From assembly GCF_003050935.1 (NCBI RefSeq), contig NZ_QAOX01000011.1, forward strand, positions 62,001-126,000: DNA of 64,000 bases, written 5' to 3'. Source of the DNA: Luteibacter sp. OK325. GTDB taxonomy: Bacteria > Pseudomonadota > Gammaproteobacteria > Xanthomonadales > Rhodanobacteraceae. Both the position numbers and the translations under genes were made by a program. Shown here one piece after another: positions 44,801-53,879 of the stretch (positions are counted from its first letter, which is position 1; the number at the start of each line of letters is the position of its first letter). The notes under the pieces were generated by a model. That model had not been told where the DNA came from, ran no database searches, and was given only the letters and a program-made list of their open reading frames with translations.

Positions 44801-44994
44801 CCGACATAGCCTTTGTCGACGAGTTCACCGTCCCAATAAAGTTGGACATAGTCGCCCCACTTGAATGTGTCTGTCTCCACTGTCACCGAAAAGCCCCCCG
44901 ATTCGGCGCAGAGGTGCGAGCGATTGACCACAAGGGGTGTTTCCGGCTCGAGCGCCGGGCGCGGATAAGCGTCATCGATTTCCCAACTGTCCAT
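41884..44994 (-). CDS. Large modular beta-sandwich protein of unknown function
   Basis: 1,036 residues from the ATG at 44992-44994, chosen because AAGGAG lies 8 bases upstream; no signal peptide, lipobox or membrane span is visible. About seven diverged modules of 100-140 residues can be traced (roughly 22-120, 131-238, 245-385, 386-493, 495-605, 608-712, 718-848). Each begins with a strand such as 'LTIPAWKNMEKGAQLTIYWG', 'VWVPLNGRFQPGDQVTLDWQ' or 'VVVPPWPFMRAGQTVSVSIL' and ends near 'VSVTYAIRDRVGN', 'FFSYVVKRRGLDFNS' or 'AARYVVTRDGQSKTS', an Ig-like pattern. Residues 872-1036 form a separate beta-rich domain. G+C of two sampled lines (43441: 33/60; 44161: 35/60) is below that of neighbours. 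Could be a secreted adhesin or effector exported without a Sec signal; function unknown. Confidence 0.8.
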   Translation of the reverse strand: MDSWEIDDAYPRPALEPETPLVVNRSHLCAESGGFSVTVETDTFKWGDYVQLYWDGELVDKGYVGAVTYSLEFLVPVSVLERHPGRDHPGRMIEVFYVLEKYGATSLESMRRSPALVLDAKFTRPGGEDTDAQTPYINENLKPVEGTSGLAKGKDLVLTIPAWKNMEKGAQLTIYWGETNIEVDASAITVGQPVKVTVPWSVIDGAPQGLVSVTYAIRDRVGNTSGNAPAVEVTVVFAPLLPLPSLAYAINAKGNVDVDLAKKMASVTDSPDSTPLIVEYIDVESGDQIVVSLAGTTSTKLRIVPLQYVQVAAPALPLNDDPKAAVDPNQPPSARYVFNVPIAWLGYLAGGSIFFSYVVKRRGLDFNSATRTRSVVGSALTIPAPIVERAPEDGDVLDLNSFADDLSVSVEVSSIWPRRDLTASLKVRSPNSNQGFEQNASLLSTDDNGKLVWVLARERFVNFADGELSLLVVFSDSDGASVRSRERKLSFRPFVVAPEWPSLVISDLKADEQLALDDMTGDSLPVWVPLNGRFQPGDQVTLDWQGTAFGPYTVDKAEGSLAFGIPRSRVVASAGAVVTANYVVKRVGNVIGPQPSRPFRLRVAPVTIGILPSLLSAAASAGTLDVEKAKDGIVLTVPGNADVRQTDTIAFEVRAAGDTWRRVSPMEGHPKSGNVTTEDLIPSLGGSFAARYVVTRDGQSKTSDDLVLTLVAYDKNDPRLPRPRIKQLQQAATGEGNPYIDAKTLATSSLTVVVPPWPFMRAGQTVSVSILGIDSSKQFTTSIELATKRPVLESDLANGLSLNLPNSWVLGQPRVSSTDLKIVVVIERPLASESFKFMRLPVAVVNVVGLDKVEAGTGTGTEGQSDITISPPPRVIDIEGFGIDKPTGRMPLCYLNLYGDEAGSGAFGLLKTYAGLGEQYAAVTPAGKFNRYTYKRGRSGTLLLFDVKFAASRRYHVFVMLGPQVAGTITPTFKLHVEGYARPLDFQPYADGIVAVFQAPALIQKSVRVGLEVVPPLSGSLIDSTATLRMALGRYP

Positions 44995-45115
44995 TGTTCG
45001 ATCTCCTTCCATGGTGAAGACGAACCGCCGGCATGCGCGGCGGCTGGCAACAGCATGCACCGCAACGGCGTGCGTCACTATCTCTCGAAGGTCGTAGGCG
45101 CAACCTGCGCCAATC

Positions 45116-45135
45116 CGGCACGCGGAAGCGTGCCG
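45116..45135 (-). terminator. Hairpin after the NtrY-type kinase gene
   Basis: CGGCACGC (45116-45123) and GCGTGCCG (45128-45135) pair over 8 bases with a GGAA loop, 30 bases past the kinase stop and upstream of the modular-protein gene. No T-run follows on the minus strand, so termination is likely only partial. Confidence 0.4.
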
Positions 45136-45164
45136 ACCTGATTCACCTCGAAAAGAGGACGATG

Positions 45165-46556
45165 TCAGTGCGCTCCAGCAGGAAGAACCAGGGTGACGCG
45201 TAACCCACCGCCCTCGCGGTTGGCCAGTGCGATGCGCCCACCGTGGGCCTCGGAAATCTCGCGCGCCAGGGCCAGCCCAAGACCTGTACCCGAGCGTTTG
45301 GTCGAGTAGAACGGCAATAAGGCCTGGGCCAGCACGGTCTCGCTCATGCCGGGGCCACGGTCGGATACTTCGATCAACGTTTCGCGGCCAACAGCGTGCA
45401 CCGCAACCGTGACCTCATTCGATTCGCCACCTGCCTCGTGGGCATTCTTGATCAGGTTGATCAGGACCTGCTCCACCTGGGTCGTGTCGAACCAGCCCGG
45501 GTGTTCGGGCGGTGGCGCTACGATGCGGAATGAAGCGTGCAGTCCGAGCGCGTCAAGGAACGGCCCCCACGGCACCGCCCTTGCCTGTGGACTAGGCAGC
45601 TTCGCGAAGCTCGCATAGCCGGAAATGAACGTATGCAGGTGCTTCGCGCGATCGCCGATCGAGGCGAAGACGCCGGGCAGCCGCGCGAGGTCGCCACGCC
45701 GGGCGAGCTCCGCGCCGGAGTGCGACAAGGACGAAATAGGCGCCAGCGAATTGTTCAGCTCATGGCTGATGACGCGGATCACACGCTTCCACGTATGCAC
45801 TTCCTGCCGGGACAGCTCGCGCGTCATGCGTCGGTATAGCTGCAGCCGATGCGGACGCCCCTGCAGGCGGAACCCTCGCTGGGACAGGTGGAAGGTTTCC
45901 TCACTGCCTTCCATCTCGACCGAGAACAAGGCGTCCTCACCGGTCGCTGCCGCGTCACGCAGGCTTTCGGGCATGCTTGCGAGCACGGTGGAGAAATCCA
46001 GACCCGCCAGCGAACGCCCTTCGTTGAACAGATGCCGCGCCGCGATGTTCGCGTAGGTGACGTTATCCGCCGCATCGGTGAGCACGAGCGCCACCGGCGT
46101 GTTCTGCACCACGGTATCGAGCAGTAGTTCACGCTGGGCCAGATGCTGGCGCTGGTCGCGCAGGGTCTGCCCTAGCGCGTTGTGCATGCGAATCAGGTCG
46201 CCGAGCTCATCGCGTCGCGTGGTGCCGATCGACATGCTGAAGTCGCCGTCGCGATAGCTCGCCACGGCGCTTTCCAGCGCGCGTACCAGACGCCGCAGGG
46301 GCTCCACCAGCGCATGGGCGACCCACACCGAAAGCGGTACCAGCACGAGGAGGCAGATCATCAGCGCCGTTCCCCCGTCGAAGAATTCGACAGGGACGGC
46401 ATCGGGGAGCTTGCCGCCCTTGGCGGGCGCTTCGCGCATCCATGCCACCAGCTGCGGAAACGGCCAGATCGACACGCCGGCGAACACCAGCGCGCCGACG
46501 ATCGCCGAACCGGCAACGACCAGGGTCATCCGTCCTTCAAGCGAGAGCGTCTTCAT
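45165..46556 (-). CDS. NtrY-like sensor histidine kinase (HAMP-PAS-HisKA-HATPase)
   Basis: 463 residues. Two spans at about 10-35 and 62-85 with a short periplasmic loop, HAMP at about 85-140, PAS at about 145-230 ('LLDTVVQNTPVALVLTDAAD'), HisKA with the phospho-His in 'RVISHELNNSLAP', and an intact HATPase ('QVLINLIKNAHEAG', 'VSDRGPGMSE', 'STKRSGTGLGLALAREI'). The 'HELNNSLAP' H-box is typical of NtrY/NtrB-like kinases that pair with sigma-54 activators, and such an activator lies 18 bases upstream. It closes the exporter operon and probably responds to the exporter's cargo or to envelope stress; the signal is unknown. Confidence 0.92.
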   Translation of the reverse strand: MKTLSLEGRMTLVVAGSAIVGALVFAGVSIWPFPQLVAWMREAPAKGGKLPDAVPVEFFDGGTALMICLLVLVPLSVWVAHALVEPLRRLVRALESAVASYRDGDFSMSIGTTRRDELGDLIRMHNALGQTLRDQRQHLAQRELLLDTVVQNTPVALVLTDAADNVTYANIAARHLFNEGRSLAGLDFSTVLASMPESLRDAAATGEDALFSVEMEGSEETFHLSQRGFRLQGRPHRLQLYRRMTRELSRQEVHTWKRVIRVISHELNNSLAPISSLSHSGAELARRGDLARLPGVFASIGDRAKHLHTFISGYASFAKLPSPQARAVPWGPFLDALGLHASFRIVAPPPEHPGWFDTTQVEQVLINLIKNAHEAGGESNEVTVAVHAVGRETLIEVSDRGPGMSETVLAQALLPFYSTKRSGTGLGLALAREISEAHGGRIALANREGGGLRVTLVLPAGAH

Positions 46557-46574
46557 GGCCGGGACGCTAGCAGA

Positions 46575-47909
<1,335 letters not shown>

Positions 47910-47999
47910 CTGTACCCTTCGCATGCAGCCATGGATGCTTCCCCCACCGAAAGGGTTGTAACCCGTCGGCACATTTTTTTGTTCAAGCCAGGACTCATT

Positions 48000-49223
48000 C
48001 TAGCCACGGGTGGCGACCACCGGGGGAACCGAGGCGGCACGGAGCGCCGGTGCGAGGACGGCCACCTGACCGAGCAGCCAGAGCAGCACCGCGCCAATGG
48101 GCAGGTAGACGAGGGGCAGCCGGGGCAATTCATACTCGCGCATCAGGAACAGATTGATGCCGTAAGCCAGGGCCATGCCGATCACGATTCCCATGCTGGC
48201 GAGCAGGAAGTTCTCGGTCTGGAAATAACGCAGTACATCCACCCGGCGCGCGCCCAGGGCGCGGCGCACGCCGATCTGGCGGCGGCGTTGGCCAACCCAG
48301 AAACTGGCCAGGCCGACGATGCCCAGCGCCGTAACGATCAGCAGGATCACGCAGACCGCTACCAGCAAGCCGGCCATGGCGCGGTCACCGGCGAAACGAT
48401 CGTCACGGATGGCCTTGTAGGTCTCCTTCTTGACGATGACGCGTCGCGGGTCGATCTTCTTCAATGTCTCCACGGCCAGCGCCAGTACCCGGTCGGCCTG
48501 CCCTGGCTGGCTGCGAATGATGAAGGAGCCCCCGACCGACGTACTCTCGCGCCAGGGCATCAGCGTCGTTAGCTCGACATCGGAGCGATCCACGCCGCCT
48601 GCAGCGGCGAGCCGGTCCACCACGCCGACCACACGCATCTCCGTGTCGCTGCTACCGGCCCAGACCGAACGGCCGAGCGCCGATGCGTCGCCGAAGAGGT
48701 GCCGGGCCAGGCCTTGCGTAATCACGATGACCGCCGCCGGCTTGGCCTTGCCTGCCACAAGGTCATCGAGCCAGACGTACTCGGTTGGCTCAAAAAAGCG
48801 TCCGGCCACGAGATGCGTGCCAAGCGTCTCGCCGACGCTCTCGCCGTAGAAATTCTTCACGTCCACGGTCGACGTTCGCTGGTTGGGCGCAAGGTTGAGG
48901 TTGCTGCCCCAGCTGGTGTCGCCAAAAGGCACGCTATTGCTGATCGTGGCGGCCATGACGCCCGGGATTGCCCTCAGCGCGGCGAGATCAGCCTCGGTTC
49001 GGGCGTGGTCGTCACCATGCCTGCCGATGTCGGAAGCGACGATGTGCACCACGTTGGCCTCGTCGATACCGCTGGGAGTATCCGCGATCGCCAGGCGGTC
49101 ACCCACGAGAAAGACAGCGTTGCAGACGATCGCACAGGTGAGTGCGATCTCGAGCACCACCAGGCTGGCGGTGAGCCGGTGCCTGCGCAAGGCGGAAAAG
49201 ATCGGACCAATTTCCATCAGCAT
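48000..49223 (-). CDS. FtsX-type ABC permease, B' copy
   Basis: 407 residues; the second codon pair 'MLMEIGP' allows a start at 49223 or 49217. One N-terminal span ('TASLVVLEIALTCAIVCNAV'), a periplasmic MacB_PCD-like domain at about 40-275, then three spans with the FtsX core 'SFWVGQRRRQIGVRRALGAR'. It is a paralogue of the permease at 50566-51792: both start 'EIGPIFSALRRH'/'QIKPILSALRRH' and share the FtsX core almost word for word. It probably pairs with the A' permease immediately upstream to form the membrane part of a MacB-like exporter. Confidence 0.88.
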   Translation of the reverse strand: MLMEIGPIFSALRRHRLTASLVVLEIALTCAIVCNAVFLVGDRLAIADTPSGIDEANVVHIVASDIGRHGDDHARTEADLAALRAIPGVMAATISNSVPFGDTSWGSNLNLAPNQRTSTVDVKNFYGESVGETLGTHLVAGRFFEPTEYVWLDDLVAGKAKPAAVIVITQGLARHLFGDASALGRSVWAGSSDTEMRVVGVVDRLAAAGGVDRSDVELTTLMPWRESTSVGGSFIIRSQPGQADRVLALAVETLKKIDPRRVIVKKETYKAIRDDRFAGDRAMAGLLVAVCVILLIVTALGIVGLASFWVGQRRRQIGVRRALGARRVDVLRYFQTENFLLASMGIVIGMALAYGINLFLMREYELPRLPLVYLPIGAVLLWLLGQVAVLAPALRAASVPPVVATRG

Positions 49224-49224
49224 G

Positions 49225-50544
49225 TCATTGGCTCTTCAGTTGCAGCGCGGGGGCCACACGGCAGGCACGCCACGCGGGCAGCACACCGGCGATGGCCGTC
49301 GCGCCGATCGCGACCACGAAGGTCAGGCAGAGCATCGTCAGGTCAAGGTGCGCCAGTTTCGCGTAGGACACCGGTTGCAACCTGACCAGCCACAGGCCCA
49401 TCCAGGACAGCAGGAGCCCGGCGATGCCACCGACAAGGCCGACCATCCCGGCTTCGGTCAGCAACTGCGCGAACACGCTGACGCGCGACGCGCCCAGCGC
49501 GCGCCGAACGCCGACCTCGCCCGAGCGACGCATGAACTTCGCCAGCATCAGGCCCACGGTATTGATGAGGCAGACGAGGAAAAAAGCGAGCGCCAGCCAG
49601 ACCTGCAGACGCACATCGCTTGGCACGACCTTCTCGTTGTCCAGCCAGCCCATGAGGTCGAGCATGCGCGTGTTGGCGGGACGCTCGAAGCGTCCGATGG
49701 CTTTCTGCTCTGCGGCGTAATGGGAGAGGAAATCACGATAGGCCGCTACCTTTTCCGGCCTGTCGAGCTCCACCCAGAACTGTAGCCACGCACAGTCGGA
49801 GCTTTCCAGGGTGCTCTCGTCGCCCGAGCCCTTCCCCCAGCACTGGATGCCGCCGGCCCGCGCGAGCAGGAAGTCGCGAGCCGTCGAGAGCGGGATAAAA
49901 ACACCTTCCTCTCCGGAGTACGTTCCCACGTTCAGGTCGAAGAAATGCGGGGCCGGACGCCAGGGCTCGAGGACGCCGATCACACGCAGATCGCGTCCGT
50001 CGACGTGGATCACGCGACCGGTACTGTCCTCGCCGTGGAAGAGTTTGTCGTTGAGATCGCTACCGATCACGACAACGCGCGAACGGCTATCGTCCTCCGC
50101 AGAGGTCCATCCCCTGCCGTAGCGGAACGGCGTGCCGAACATCGGAAAGAAGTCGGCGGTGGTGTAACGCGACGACGAGAGGAAGGGATCCATGCGCTGT
50201 CCCGCCGCCTGCACGGCCACCTGGCCACCGACCATCAAGGCCTGATGATCCGCGCGACGCGAGTGCAGCAGGTTCATGCCGTCGACCCAGGTCAGTTGCC
50301 TGGGAAATCTCTGGCTCGGGGACGCCTGGTCCGGCGCGTAGTCTTTCATGTCCCGCGGATCCATTTGAGGATAAAAGATCGACGCGCTGCGCCCCGGCAG
50401 AGGATCACCCGACAGCACATGCAGCACGGTAAGCGTGGTCATGCACGCCCCGATGCCGAGGGCGATCGCGAGAATCATCAGTGCCGTCAGTGCCCTGCTC
50501 CGCTTCAGGCTGCGGAGCGCGAGTTCCATGTAATAACCGAACAT
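49225..50544 (-). CDS. FtsX-type ABC permease, A' copy
   Basis: 439 residues. N-terminal 'MELALRSLKRSRALTALMIL' span, a large periplasmic domain (about 45-310), then spans with 'TVGLMLAKFMRRSGEVGVRR' and C-terminal 'LPAWRACRVAPALQLKSQ'. It is a paralogue of the permease at 51797-53104, sharing 'AKFMRR', 'GVRRALGASR' and the 'LQLKS' ending, but is clearly diverged in the periplasmic domain. The next gene starts one base after its stop. Confidence 0.88.
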   Translation of the reverse strand: MFGYYMELALRSLKRSRALTALMILAIALGIGACMTTLTVLHVLSGDPLPGRSASIFYPQMDPRDMKDYAPDQASPSQRFPRQLTWVDGMNLLHSRRADHQALMVGGQVAVQAAGQRMDPFLSSSRYTTADFFPMFGTPFRYGRGWTSAEDDSRSRVVVIGSDLNDKLFHGEDSTGRVIHVDGRDLRVIGVLEPWRPAPHFFDLNVGTYSGEEGVFIPLSTARDFLLARAGGIQCWGKGSGDESTLESSDCAWLQFWVELDRPEKVAAYRDFLSHYAAEQKAIGRFERPANTRMLDLMGWLDNEKVVPSDVRLQVWLALAFFLVCLINTVGLMLAKFMRRSGEVGVRRALGASRVSVFAQLLTEAGMVGLVGGIAGLLLSWMGLWLVRLQPVSYAKLAHLDLTMLCLTFVVAIGATAIAGVLPAWRACRVAPALQLKSQ

Positions 50545-50565
50545 TCCGTTCTCCGTGATGACCCG

Positions 50566-51792
50566 TCAGACGCTGCGCGTGGCCTCGACCGGCGACACCC
50601 GCGATGCGCGCAGCGCAGGTGCGAATACCGCGGCCTGGCCGAGGGCGAGCAAGGCCACCACCCCGATGCCGACATAGGTGAGCGAAAGACGTTTCATCTC
50701 GAAGTGCGTGAACATCCACTGGCTGAGACCCACCGCCAGCACCACGCCGACAACCACGCCGACCAGGGCGATGAGGAAGTTTTCGGTCATGAAATAGCTG
50801 AGGATATCGCTGCGCCGTGCGCCAAGCGCACGGCGCACGCCGATCTGCTTGCGGCGCTGGCCGACCCAGAAGCTGGACAGGCCGACGATGCCCGCCGCCG
50901 TGATGGCCAGCAGCACGCCACAGACCACGCTCATGAGGATCGCCATGCCGCGATCGGCCTCATACGCACGGGCTCGAACATCCTCGAACCGGCGAACACC
51001 GAGCTTCTCCGGAAGCACGCGCATGCGGTTGACCGCGTACAAAGCCTGCGGGATAGCCTTGAAGACCGCATCTTCCTGCCCCGGCTGGGTACGCACGAGG
51101 AAGTTCTGGAAGCTGCTATCGAAGATCACCGGCATGATGACGACGTAGTCGCCGTCCACGTAGTTGTTTTCAATCCACGGCGAGGTGAGCTTCTCGACGA
51201 TACCGATAATCGTCGAGGGCTTTCCCTTGGCGAGGTAAACCACCTTACCCAGCGCGTTGCCGTCCGGAAAGACCTTGTCGGCCAGCGCCTTGGTGACGAT
51301 GATCTGCGGCGAACCGGGTTGCTGCTCTCGCTTGACGGTCTGCGTTTCGCCCGCGTTGAAGTTGCGACCGGCGATCAGTCGGACGCCGAGCGTCTTCAGC
51401 GCATGGTCGTCGCCGAAGTACAGCGCCGTGGAAATGCCCTCCTTCTTCGAATCCGGGTCCGTCTGCACGCCGGTGGACCAGCCACCCTGGCGCAGCGGAT
51501 ATGCGTTGGTGACATACGCATCGACCACGCCGGGGAGAGACCGCAACGTCTGCAGATCGGTTTTCATCAGGGGGGCGAAGGTCTCCGGGGCGCCGACGTA
51601 GTCGTTACCGATGGCGATCAGATTCGTCTCGTCCAGGCCCGTCGTGCGGTTCACCTTGTCGACCCGCTCATGCACGATGAACAGGGCGTTGCAAACGATG
51701 GCGAGGGTGAGCGCGATCTGCAGCGCGATGAGGATCGTGCCTGCCTTGTGCCGGCGCAACGCGGAAAGAATGGGCTTGATCTGCATGATCAT
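50566..51792 (-). CDS. FtsX-type ABC permease, B copy
   Basis: 408 residues as listed; GAGG eight bases before the second ATG (51786, 'MQIKPILSALRRH') favours that start. N-terminal span 'GTILIALQIALTLAIVCNAL', periplasmic MacB_PCD-like domain, and the C-terminal FtsX core 'SFWVGQRRKQIGVRRALGAR'. It follows the A permease by 4 bases and should form a heteromeric permease pair with it. The ATPase is encoded separately upstream. Confidence 0.88.
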   Translation of the reverse strand: MIMQIKPILSALRRHKAGTILIALQIALTLAIVCNALFIVHERVDKVNRTTGLDETNLIAIGNDYVGAPETFAPLMKTDLQTLRSLPGVVDAYVTNAYPLRQGGWSTGVQTDPDSKKEGISTALYFGDDHALKTLGVRLIAGRNFNAGETQTVKREQQPGSPQIIVTKALADKVFPDGNALGKVVYLAKGKPSTIIGIVEKLTSPWIENNYVDGDYVVIMPVIFDSSFQNFLVRTQPGQEDAVFKAIPQALYAVNRMRVLPEKLGVRRFEDVRARAYEADRGMAILMSVVCGVLLAITAAGIVGLSSFWVGQRRKQIGVRRALGARRSDILSYFMTENFLIALVGVVVGVVLAVGLSQWMFTHFEMKRLSLTYVGIGVVALLALGQAAVFAPALRASRVSPVEATRSV

Positions 51793-51796
51793 GTCC

Positions 51797-53104
51797 TCAG
51801 TTGGATTTCAGCTGCCAGGCCGGCTGGACCTGTGCGGCGCGCCATGTGGGATAGAAGGCTGCGATCAGCGAGGCCACGATCGCGACAACCAGGGTGATCA
51901 GGATCAACACCGGATCGAGCTTTGCCAAGCGGGCTACCGGTTCGGGGAAAACCAGTCCGACGCCAAGGATGCCAACCCCGGTAAGGATGAGTCCAAGTAC
52001 ACCACCAGCGACGCCGATCGTTCCCGCCTCAATCAGGAACTGCGCGTAGATGTCCTTGCGCGACGCGCCCAGTGCCCGGCGCACCCCGATCTCCGGCGCA
52101 CGGCGCATGAACTTGGCCAATAGCAGGCCGACGGTGTTGACGAGACAGATAACCAGGAAGCCCAGCGAAACGATCAGGGAAACCTGGGACTCCTTCGGCA
52201 CTACGTGCTGTACGTCCAGCCAGGTCGGCACGTCGCGCACCTTGATGTTCGGCGCCCAGCTAAAGCGGCCCGCGCGTTGCTGGTCGGCGGCATAGCCCTC
52301 GATGTACTGACGGTACGTTTCCGCTTCCGCCTTCGTAGGCAGTTCGCTCCACAGCGACAGCCAGATGCATTCCGAGCGCAGGTAGTTGTCCCAGCCTTCG
52401 CCCGGCTCTTCGGTACAGCTGTTATTGCCGGCATTCGGCAGCTTCAGGTCGACGGCGCGCGTGAATGGCACGTACACCTGGGCGCCATCGTCAAAACCGC
52501 CCGTATTAGGCACGTCGAAGAACAAGGGCTGCGGTGCCCAGTCCTGGATCACGCCGGTAATGCGATACAGGTGGCCGTCGATGTTCATCTGCTTGCCGAC
52601 GCTCTGGCCGCCGTCGAACAACTTGTCGTTGAGGGACTTGGCGATGACCACGACGCTGGCATGTTTCTCGTCGTCCTCGAGCGTCCAGCCAGTCCCCTGG
52701 ATGAACGGCACGTCGAACATCGGGAAGAAGTCAGCGCCCGTGGCGTATGCACCCTCGCGTACCGGCAGGCGGGACGGGTTGTCGGGAATCACCGAAACGC
52801 CGATGGGGTACGTGACCGCTTGCCGTTTCGCCTTATGCGCTCGCAGCAGCGCCGTCGCGTCTTTATAGGAAAGCGCCGGCGGCGGCTCGCCCTTCTCGAG
52901 CTTGTCGGGACCCCGGTTGTCCAGCTGGGTGTTGTACAGCTGGCTCGACTTCTGCGGTATCGGATCTTGCGACGTCGCGCGGAACACCGAGTACGTCGTC
53001 ATCGAGGCGGCGACGCCAAAACCGATGGCCATCACCATCAATGCGGTGAGGACCGGATTGCGGCGGAGGCTGCGCAGGCCGAGCTGGAGGTAGTAACTGA
53101 ACAT
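51797..53104 (-). CDS. FtsX-type ABC permease, A copy
   Basis: 435 residues: N-terminal span ('LGLRSLRRNPVLTALMVMAI'), periplasmic domain about 40-305 containing several cysteines ('NNSCTEEPGEGWDNYLRSEC'), then three spans with 'TVGLLLAKFMRRAPEIGVRR' and the end 'FYPTWRAAQVQPAWQLKSN'. Together with the B copy it has the layout of a split MacB-type permease. It lies 29 bases after the ATPase gene. Confidence 0.88.
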   Translation of the reverse strand: MFSYYLQLGLRSLRRNPVLTALMVMAIGFGVAASMTTYSVFRATSQDPIPQKSSQLYNTQLDNRGPDKLEKGEPPPALSYKDATALLRAHKAKRQAVTYPIGVSVIPDNPSRLPVREGAYATGADFFPMFDVPFIQGTGWTLEDDEKHASVVVIAKSLNDKLFDGGQSVGKQMNIDGHLYRITGVIQDWAPQPLFFDVPNTGGFDDGAQVYVPFTRAVDLKLPNAGNNSCTEEPGEGWDNYLRSECIWLSLWSELPTKAEAETYRQYIEGYAADQQRAGRFSWAPNIKVRDVPTWLDVQHVVPKESQVSLIVSLGFLVICLVNTVGLLLAKFMRRAPEIGVRRALGASRKDIYAQFLIEAGTIGVAGGVLGLILTGVGILGVGLVFPEPVARLAKLDPVLILITLVVAIVASLIAAFYPTWRAAQVQPAWQLKSN

Positions 53105-53133
53105 GAGTGTCCCCGGAACGTTGGGCGGACGGA

Positions 53134-53844
53134 TCAGGAAAGGGCGACGTGCGGCTGCGTGTGGAAACGCGGCTCTTCGGAGAGGTCGACGACCTGGCCG
53201 TCGATCACGTGCACGTTGCGCTGCGCGCGCGCGGCGAGTTCGGGATCGTGGGTGACCATGACGATGGTGGCGCCTTCGCGATGGATCTCCTCGAGTAGTT
53301 CCATCACGCCGCGGGCCATCTGCGTGTCGAGGTTACCGGTCGGCTCATCGGCCAGAAGCAGGCGCGGCGAACCGGCGAGTGCGCGGGCGATGGCGACGCG
53401 CTGCTGCTGACCACCGGAGAGCTCAGCCGGATAGTGCTTGGCACGCGAAGCGAGACCCACACGCTCCAGCGCATCCATGATCCGCTGCTTGCGCTCGGCC
53501 GCCTTCATGCCGCGATAGCGCAGCGGCACTTCCACGTTGTCGAACACGTTGAGGTCGGGAATCAGGTTGAAGGCCTGGAAAATGAAGCCGATCTTCTCGT
53601 TGCGGATTCGCGAACGGGCGTTGTCGTCGAGCTGGCTGACTTCGACGCCGTCCAGGTGGTACTGGCCGCCGGTAAAGGTTTCGAGCAGGCCGGCGATCGT
53701 CAGGAATGTGGTCTTGCCCGAACCCGACGGTCCGGTCACGGCGACGAACTCGCCTTCCTTCACGTCGATGTTGAAGTCGCGCAGGGCGTAGGTCTCGACG
53801 ACTTCCGTGCGGTAGACCTTGGCGAGATGGGTCATCTTGAGCAT
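53134..53844 (-). CDS. ABC transporter ATPase, MacB/LolD type
   Basis: 236 residues. Walker A GPSGSGKT at 38-45, Q-loop 'GFIFQAFNLIPDLNVFDNVE', signature 'LSGGQQQRVAIARALAG', Walker B 'LLLADEPTGNLD' and switch His in 'VMVTHDPELA'. The 'DEPTGNLD' form is typical of mechanotransmission ABC systems (MacB, LolD, FtsE). It is the only ATPase gene of this operon and must therefore energise both permease pairs, unless one pair is inactive. Confidence 0.95.
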   Translation of the reverse strand: MLKMTHLAKVYRTEVVETYALRDFNIDVKEGEFVAVTGPSGSGKTTFLTIAGLLETFTGGQYHLDGVEVSQLDDNARSRIRNEKIGFIFQAFNLIPDLNVFDNVEVPLRYRGMKAAERKQRIMDALERVGLASRAKHYPAELSGGQQQRVAIARALAGSPRLLLADEPTGNLDTQMARGVMELLEEIHREGATIVMVTHDPELAARAQRNVHVIDGQVVDLSEEPRFHTQPHVALS

Positions 53845-53879
53845 GGCGGTTCCTTCGTTGGTAAGGGAATGAGGTTGGA

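Noticed and set aside
45110-45140. GGCACG on both strands near the kinase stop as a second sigma-54 promoter
   Set aside because: No TTGC at the required distance; the matches are the two arms of a hairpin.
47952-47980. GGGTT-GT-AACCC followed by a T-run, resembling a terminator on the plus strand
   Set aside because: No plus-strand gene leads into it, the stem is only five bases, and the T-run is separated by nine other bases.
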